From contig JANQTR010000176.1 in the NCBI GenBank assembly GCA_030731635.1, positions 1-13,146 on the forward strand: a DNA stretch of 13,146 nt. Reading direction: 5' to 3'. Source of the stretch: Erythrobacter sp. GTDB lineage: Bacteria > Pseudomonadota > Alphaproteobacteria > Sphingomonadales > Sphingomonadaceae. Below, piece by piece: positions 10,142-13,146 of the stretch; the first letter of the stretch is position 1; each line of letters starts with the position of its first letter. The notes below the pieces were generated by a model, which saw only the letters and a program-made list of their open reading frames with translations, made no database searches and had not been told where the DNA came from. A program made the position numbers and the translations under genes.

Positions 10142-10651
10142 ATGATTGGGAACCACCCAGCTCTGCTCGCTGTCTCAACCCTGCTGGCGCTTGCCGCCTG
10201 CGGGGACGAGCGCGGGGTCGGCGGAGAGCGGGGCAGCCCGTCTGCTCCAGTCGGATTTGAACTGGCGCTTGCGGGAACAGCGACAGGAGCGGCGGCGGAT
10301 ACCGATGCGGCAGACGCCGCTGCTGCTGCTGCAACCATAATCGATCTTTCGCCCGAAGAACTCGCTGCGCGGATCAAGGCGGGCAATGTCCGGCTGATCG
10401 ACGTGCGCACCGATGCCGAAGTGGCCGAAGGCATGATCCCAGGCGCTGAACACATCCCGCTTGACCAGTTTGACCCCGCCAACCTTGACCTGTCGGACGG
10501 GCGCGAGGTGGTGCTCTATTGCAGGTCAGGCCGCCGTTCGGCCATCGCGAGCGAGAAACTGGTCGCCGCGACAGGGCAGCCGGCGGAACAACTCGCTGGC
10601 GGCATTCTGGCTTGGGAAGCGGCTGGGCAGGCGGTGGAACCGCCGCGCTAA
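10142..10651 (+). CDS. rhodanese-domain lipoprotein
   Basis: A 169-residue exported protein. Residues 1-20 are a lipoprotein signal peptide with lipobox L-A-A-C20. A low-complexity Gly/Ala/Thr linker runs to about residue 62. The rest is a single rhodanese domain: I-D-L-S-P-E-E-L, then the strand L-I-D-V-R-T-D-A-E near residue 85, I-P-G-A-E-H-I-P-L, and the active-site loop Y-C127-R-S-G-R-R-S. Cys127 is present, so sulfur transfer (persulfide formation) is possible. The late G-G-I-L-A-W element is also typical. ATG 10142 is chosen because it starts the signal peptide; it lies 7 bases after the acnA stop with GGCGG just ahead, so it is probably co-transcribed with acnA. The sulfur donor and acceptor are unknown; membrane anchoring places the domain in the periplasm. 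Confidence 0.85.
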   Translation: MIGNHPALLAVSTLLALAACGDERGVGGERGSPSAPVGFELALAGTATGAAADTDAADAAAAAATIIDLSPEELAARIKAGNVRLIDVRTDAEVAEGMIPGAEHIPLDQFDPANLDLSDGREVVLYCRSGRRSAIASEKLVAATGQPAEQLAGGILAWEAAGQAVEPPR

Positions 10652-10681
10652 GGCCCCGCGCACAGGCAGAGCAATCTCGAC

Positions 10682-10723
10682 AAACAAAAAGGGCGGCCCG
10701 CATGTGGCCGCCCTTTTTTGTTT
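10682..10723. terminator. bidirectional rho-independent terminator
   Basis: A perfect 8-base stem GGGCGGCC (10691-10698) / GGCCGCCC (10706-10713) with loop CGCATGT is flanked by AAAAA on the left and TTTTTT on the right; the A and T runs can extend the stem. The T run works for the + strand acnA-rhodanese unit, and the A run read in reverse works for the convergent PEP-CTERM gene ending at 10742. Confidence 0.9.
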
Positions 10724-10741
10724 ACAATGATCGCGGCGGTT

Positions 10742-12301
10742 TTAGCCGACGTCAGTAAACTTGCGGCGACCAAGGATCGCAGCGGCTGCAAGGCCGAACA
10801 GGATCATCATCGGCGGTGCAGGAACGTCATTCCCGCCCGTGGTGCCGCTGGTCCCGCTGGTGCTGCCCGAGGTCGAGGAACTGCTGCTGCTCGACGAGGA
10901 GCTGGAGCCCGACGATGAGCCACTGCTGCCCGAAGAGCCACTGGAGCTGCTCGACGAAGAGGATGACGACGAGCTGCTGGTGCTACCGGTCATGTCGCCC
11001 GAGGTGTTGCCGCCGCTGGTCGCCCCGCCCGAAGACGAGGAGCTGCTGCTGCTGCTCGACGAAGAGGATGACGACGACGAACTGCCGCCTGACCCACCCG
11101 AAGATGACGAACCGCCGCTCGATGACGAACCACTGCTCGATGAGCCGCTACCGCCCGACCCGCCCGAGCTTGCGCCGGGCTTGCCGCTGGTGCCGCCGCC
11201 TGAAGAACTCGACGAGGATGACGAGGACGAGGACGAACTGGACGAAGAAGATGAGGACGACGAGCTCGACACCGCGCCGGTCGAAGAACTGACGTTGCCA
11301 GAGGAGCTTGAGACATTGCCCGAGGAGCTCGACACGTTACCCGACGAGCTTGAGACATTGCCTGAGGAACTGGACACGTTGCCCGAGGAGCTGGAAACCG
11401 CTCCGGTTGAGCTTGAAACGCCGCCGGTGGAACTTGAAACAGCCCCCGTGGAACTCGACACGCCGCCGGTGGAGCTCGACACAGCTCCAGTGGACGAGCT
11501 GACATTGCCCGATGATGAAACCGCTCCGGTCGAAGACGAAACATTGCCCGATGACGAAACTGCACCCGTCGACGACGAAACATCGCCAGACGACGAAACC
11601 GCTCCGGTGCTTGACGACACAGTGCCGGTCGACGTCGAGGTCGAAACCTGACCGGTCGAAGACGAGATCGTGCCCGAAGATGAAGTGGTCGACGTGGAGT
11701 TGTCGATATTGACATCCACCACAACGCCGCTGCTGCTGCTTCCGTTCGAACCGCCCGAAGTCGAAGTGGTGGTCGATACCGACACATCACCCGACGATGA
11801 TCCGCCGCCGCCAAAGAAGCCGCCAAAGAAGCCGCCTCCGCCGAAACCGCCGCCGCCAAAGCCCAGTCCGCCGCCAAACCCGCCAAAACCGACGCCAGGG
11901 CCACCGCCGCCCGAAATCGGCGGAAGCGGAGGCAACGGCGCAGGCAGATAGGCAACCTGAGCGATCGGAGGGCACTCATTGGGATCGAAATAGGCCTGCA
12001 CCGCGCCGGCAGGCGCGCTCGCCGCACCCGCAGCGCCGGCCGGACCGACCGGCTGGCATTCGATGGTGCGCTCAACAATCCGGCGACGACGCAGTTCAGT
12101 CTGCGGCACAATCCGCTCACGCGTCTTGATATAGCGCGCGCCGGTTTCCGGATCGACCGCAACCAGTTTGCCATCGATCTTCGAGGAAAATTCCGGCGCG
12201 TCGGTGTTGAGCGGCTCGGCGATGCGCACCGCACCCCCTTGCAACAATGCAACACCCGCTGCAGCAGCGGAAAGCTTCGCGATGGCCAGTTTGAGCGACA
12301 T
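10742..12301 (-). CDS. serine-repeat secreted protein with a PEP-CTERM-like sorting signal
   Basis: A 519-residue predicted exported protein. Residues 1-25 form a signal peptide (MSLKLAIAKL then an Ala/Val/Leu core). Residues 31-120 are a short ordered-looking domain with only two cysteines, Cys82 and Cys110, which could form a disulfide. Residues 131-167 are almost only Gly and Phe. Residues 228-343 are 17 tandem units of type V-S-S-S-(T/S)-G-(A/N/G), some shortened by one residue. Residues 345-490 are Ser/Gly rich with Ser runs of 23 (345-367), 18 (407-424) and 13 (442-454). The C-terminus (492-519) reads D-V-P-A-P-P, a hydrophobic helix, then G-R-R-K: the tripartite layout of PEP-CTERM signals processed by exosortase, here in the VPAP variant. 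Likely role (inference): cell-surface or matrix protein, perhaps glycosylated on Ser. ATG 12301 is preferred because it heads the signal peptide; the frame is open up to a TTG at 12358. No exosortase gene is visible in the window. Confidence 0.82.
   Translation of the reverse strand: MSLKLAIAKLSAAAAGVALLQGGAVRIAEPLNTDAPEFSSKIDGKLVAVDPETGARYIKTRERIVPQTELRRRRIVERTIECQPVGPAGAAGAASAPAGAVQAYFDPNECPPIAQVAYLPAPLPPLPPISGGGGPGVGFGGFGGGLGFGGGGFGGGGFFGGFFGGGGSSSGDVSVSTTTSTSGGSNGSSSSGVVVDVNIDNSTSTTSSSGTISSSTGQVSTSTSTGTVSSSTGAVSSSGDVSSSTGAVSSSGNVSSSTGAVSSSGNVSSSTGAVSSSTGGVSSSTGAVSSSTGGVSSSTGAVSSSSGNVSSSSGNVSSSSGNVSSSSGNVSSSSGNVSSSTGAVSSSSSSSSSSSSSSSSSSSSSSSGGGTSGKPGASSGGSGGSGSSSSGSSSSGGSSSSGGSGGSSSSSSSSSSSSSSSSSSGGATSGGNTSGDMTGSTSSSSSSSSSSSSSGSSGSSGSSSGSSSSSSSSSSSTSGSTSGTSGTTGGNDVPAPPMMILFGLAAAAILGRRKFTDVG
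11201..11269 (-). repeat. poly-serine tract of 23 residues
   Basis: Codons for residues 345-367 of the PEP-CTERM-like protein. By direct count the run uses 9 TCG, 5 TCC, 3 TCA, 3 TCT, 2 AGT and 1 AGC. It is a homopolymer in protein but not a simple repeat in DNA. Confidence 0.85.
11273..11620 (-). repeat. 17 tandem 6-7 residue VSSS-type units
   Basis: Residues 228-343 of the PEP-CTERM-like protein. The 5' part alternates 7-residue VSSSTGA with 6-residue VSSSG(D/N). The middle alternates VSSSTGA and VSSSTGG. Then five consecutive VSSSSGN units appear, and a final VSSSTGA. In DNA these are 21- and 18-base units. Two degenerate units (ISSSTGQ, VSTSTSTGT) precede them up to about 11668. Confidence 0.85.
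11801..11911 (-). repeat. Gly/Phe-rich low-complexity segment
   Basis: Codons for residues 131-167 of the PEP-CTERM-like protein, built almost entirely of Gly and Phe with GGFGGG-like spacing. It sits between the N-terminal domain and the serine-rich region. Confidence 0.75.
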
Positions 12302-12512
12302 AGTCGGTAACCCTGTTTGCCTGTGGTGAGAAACGCGGACCGTCCACAATTCCTCCAAATCCAGCTTCCTTTTGATGTCAGAAACCGGGAACGGGCAATC
12401 CGCTTAACCATGCCAAACTCCGCATGAGCGCGCGAATCGGCTTAAAAACGTGGGATTTCCGGCAAGCTGTCCCGAACTGGCACCGAAAAGAGGGTGCGGT
12501 TAGGTCGCCAGG

Positions 12513-13146
12513 TTAACCTTCTCCGTCAAACAGCCCGGTTTGGCGCTGCGTGAGAGAATCGGCCTGAGAATCGCCTCCGGAGTGGTTAGGCCGCGGCATT
12601 TCCAGATGCGCCCAGCCGTCATCATTGAGCACGCGACCACGCGCAGTGCGGGCGATCAGGCCAAGCTGGATGAGGTAGGGTTCCACCACTTCCTCCACAG
12701 TATCGCGCGGTTCAGCGAGGCCTGCGGCCAGTGTCTCGATCCCCACCGGACCGCCTTTATACGTAGCTGCGATCATAGTGAGATAGCGGCGGTCCATACT
12801 GTCGAGGCCGAGCCGATCGATTTCCAGACGGGTCAGCGCATCATCCGCCACGACGCGGGTGACGGTGCTGGCCCCCGCAACATCGGCAAAGTCGCGCACG
12901 CGGCGCAGCAGCCGCCCTGCGACTCGCGGGGTGCCGCGCGCACGCCGCGCAATTTCGTGCGCGCCGTCGGGCGCAATCGCGAGGCCGAGCAGCCCGGCAG
13001 CGCGGGTAACAACGCGCTCCAGCTCATCATGGCTATAGAAATTGAGCCTGACGGGAATGCCGAAGCGGTCGCGCAGCGGGGTCGTCAGCAAGCCCTGCCG
13101 CGTGGTCGCGCCGATCAGGGTGAAGGGCGGCAGATCAATCCGCACA
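12513..13146 (-). CDS. ruvB: Holliday junction branch-migration ATPase RuvB, C-terminal part
   Basis: About 210 residues at the C-terminal end of RuvB; the protein (normally about 340) continues beyond the right edge, so the Walker A and B motifs are not seen. Visible are R-I-D-L-P-P-F-T-L-I-G-A-T-T-R (sensor 1 region), L-R-D-R-F-G with the arginine finger, R-G-T-P-R-V-A-G-R-L-L-R-R-V (sensor 2) and the winged-helix domain with Y-L-T-M-I-A-A-T-Y-K-G-G-P-V-G-I-E-T-L. RuvB hexamers drive branch migration of Holliday junctions together with RuvA. The C-terminal 30 or so residues after L-E-M-P-R-P are a polar, variable tail. The stop TAA lies at 12515-12513 inside GGTTAACC; the PEP-CTERM-like gene starts 211 bases further along on the same strand. 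A small GCACC/GGTGC hairpin (about 12480-12497) lies between but has no T run, so it is not a convincing terminator. Confidence 0.96.
   Translation of the reverse strand, partial: VRIDLPPFTLIGATTRQGLLTTPLRDRFGIPVRLNFYSHDELERVVTRAAGLLGLAIAPDGAHEIARRARGTPRVAGRLLRRVRDFADVAGASTVTRVVADDALTRLEIDRLGLDSMDRRYLTMIAATYKGGPVGIETLAAGLAEPRDTVEEVVEPYLIQLGLIARTARGRVLNDDGWAHLEMPRPNHSGGDSQADSLTQRQTGLFDGEG

Noticed and set aside
10761..11651. A 296-codon open frame on the + strand encoding a very acidic, repetitive Glu/Asp/Leu/Pro protein
   Set aside because: It is the antisense reading of the serine and glycine codons of the PEP-CTERM-like gene, which has a signal peptide and sorting signal. The acidic repeats follow mechanically from the TCN-rich opposite strand.
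11201..11668. CRISPR-like or satellite array
   Set aside because: The periodicity is in multiples of three, continues an open frame and varies by codon, so it is a protein-level repeat.
12480..12497. Hairpin GCACC...GGTGC downstream of ruvB
   Set aside because: The stem is short and no T run follows on either strand, so it is not a convincing terminator.

Overview
The window is about 13.1 kb of GC-rich DNA with tightly packed genes on both strands and short intergenic gaps. It carries no rRNA, tRNA, IS element, CRISPR array or other mark of recent transfer that I could see. Gene content (RuvB, AcnA, a PEP-CTERM-type surface protein, Tat-type and lipoprotein signals, sphingomonad-like protein styles) suggests an alphaproteobacterium, probably Sphingomonadales and possibly Erythrobacteraceae. 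That placement is inference from protein style, not from a marker search.

Left part (1-3621, + strand): a compact run of five genes. It holds the tail of an unidentified protein, a thioredoxin-fold lipoprotein with only one cysteine in its active-site motif, an MntP-type manganese exporter, a histone-deacetylase-superfamily hydrolase and a two-dinucleotide-site flavoprotein oxidoreductase that starts with TTG. Gaps are -4, 14, 4 and 35 bases, so at least the first four look co-transcribed.

Middle (3684-6265): a cell-wall group. A Tat-exported YkuD_2-type (L,D-transpeptidase-like) protein is followed after 3 bases by a small membrane protein. That gene meets, tail to tail, a YcbB-like L,D-transpeptidase on the - strand; the two stop codons share the palindrome CTAG. 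The YcbB-like enzyme appears to lack the usual peptidoglycan-binding module.

Right-middle (6454-10651, + strand): an EamA-type drug/metabolite transporter, then aconitase A with cluster cysteines at residues 435, 501 and 504. A periplasmic rhodanese lipoprotein follows 7 bases after aconitase. A strong bidirectional terminator (about 10682-10723) closes this unit and also serves the convergent gene on the other side.

Right end (- strand): a 519-residue secreted protein ending in a PEP-CTERM-like sorting signal (VPAPP, hydrophobic helix, RRK). It consists of a short N-terminal domain with two cysteines, a Gly/Phe-rich segment, 17 tandem VSSS-type units and long poly-serine tracts written with all six serine codons. 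This is the most unusual object in the window. Upstream of it is the C-terminal two thirds of RuvB, which runs off the right edge.
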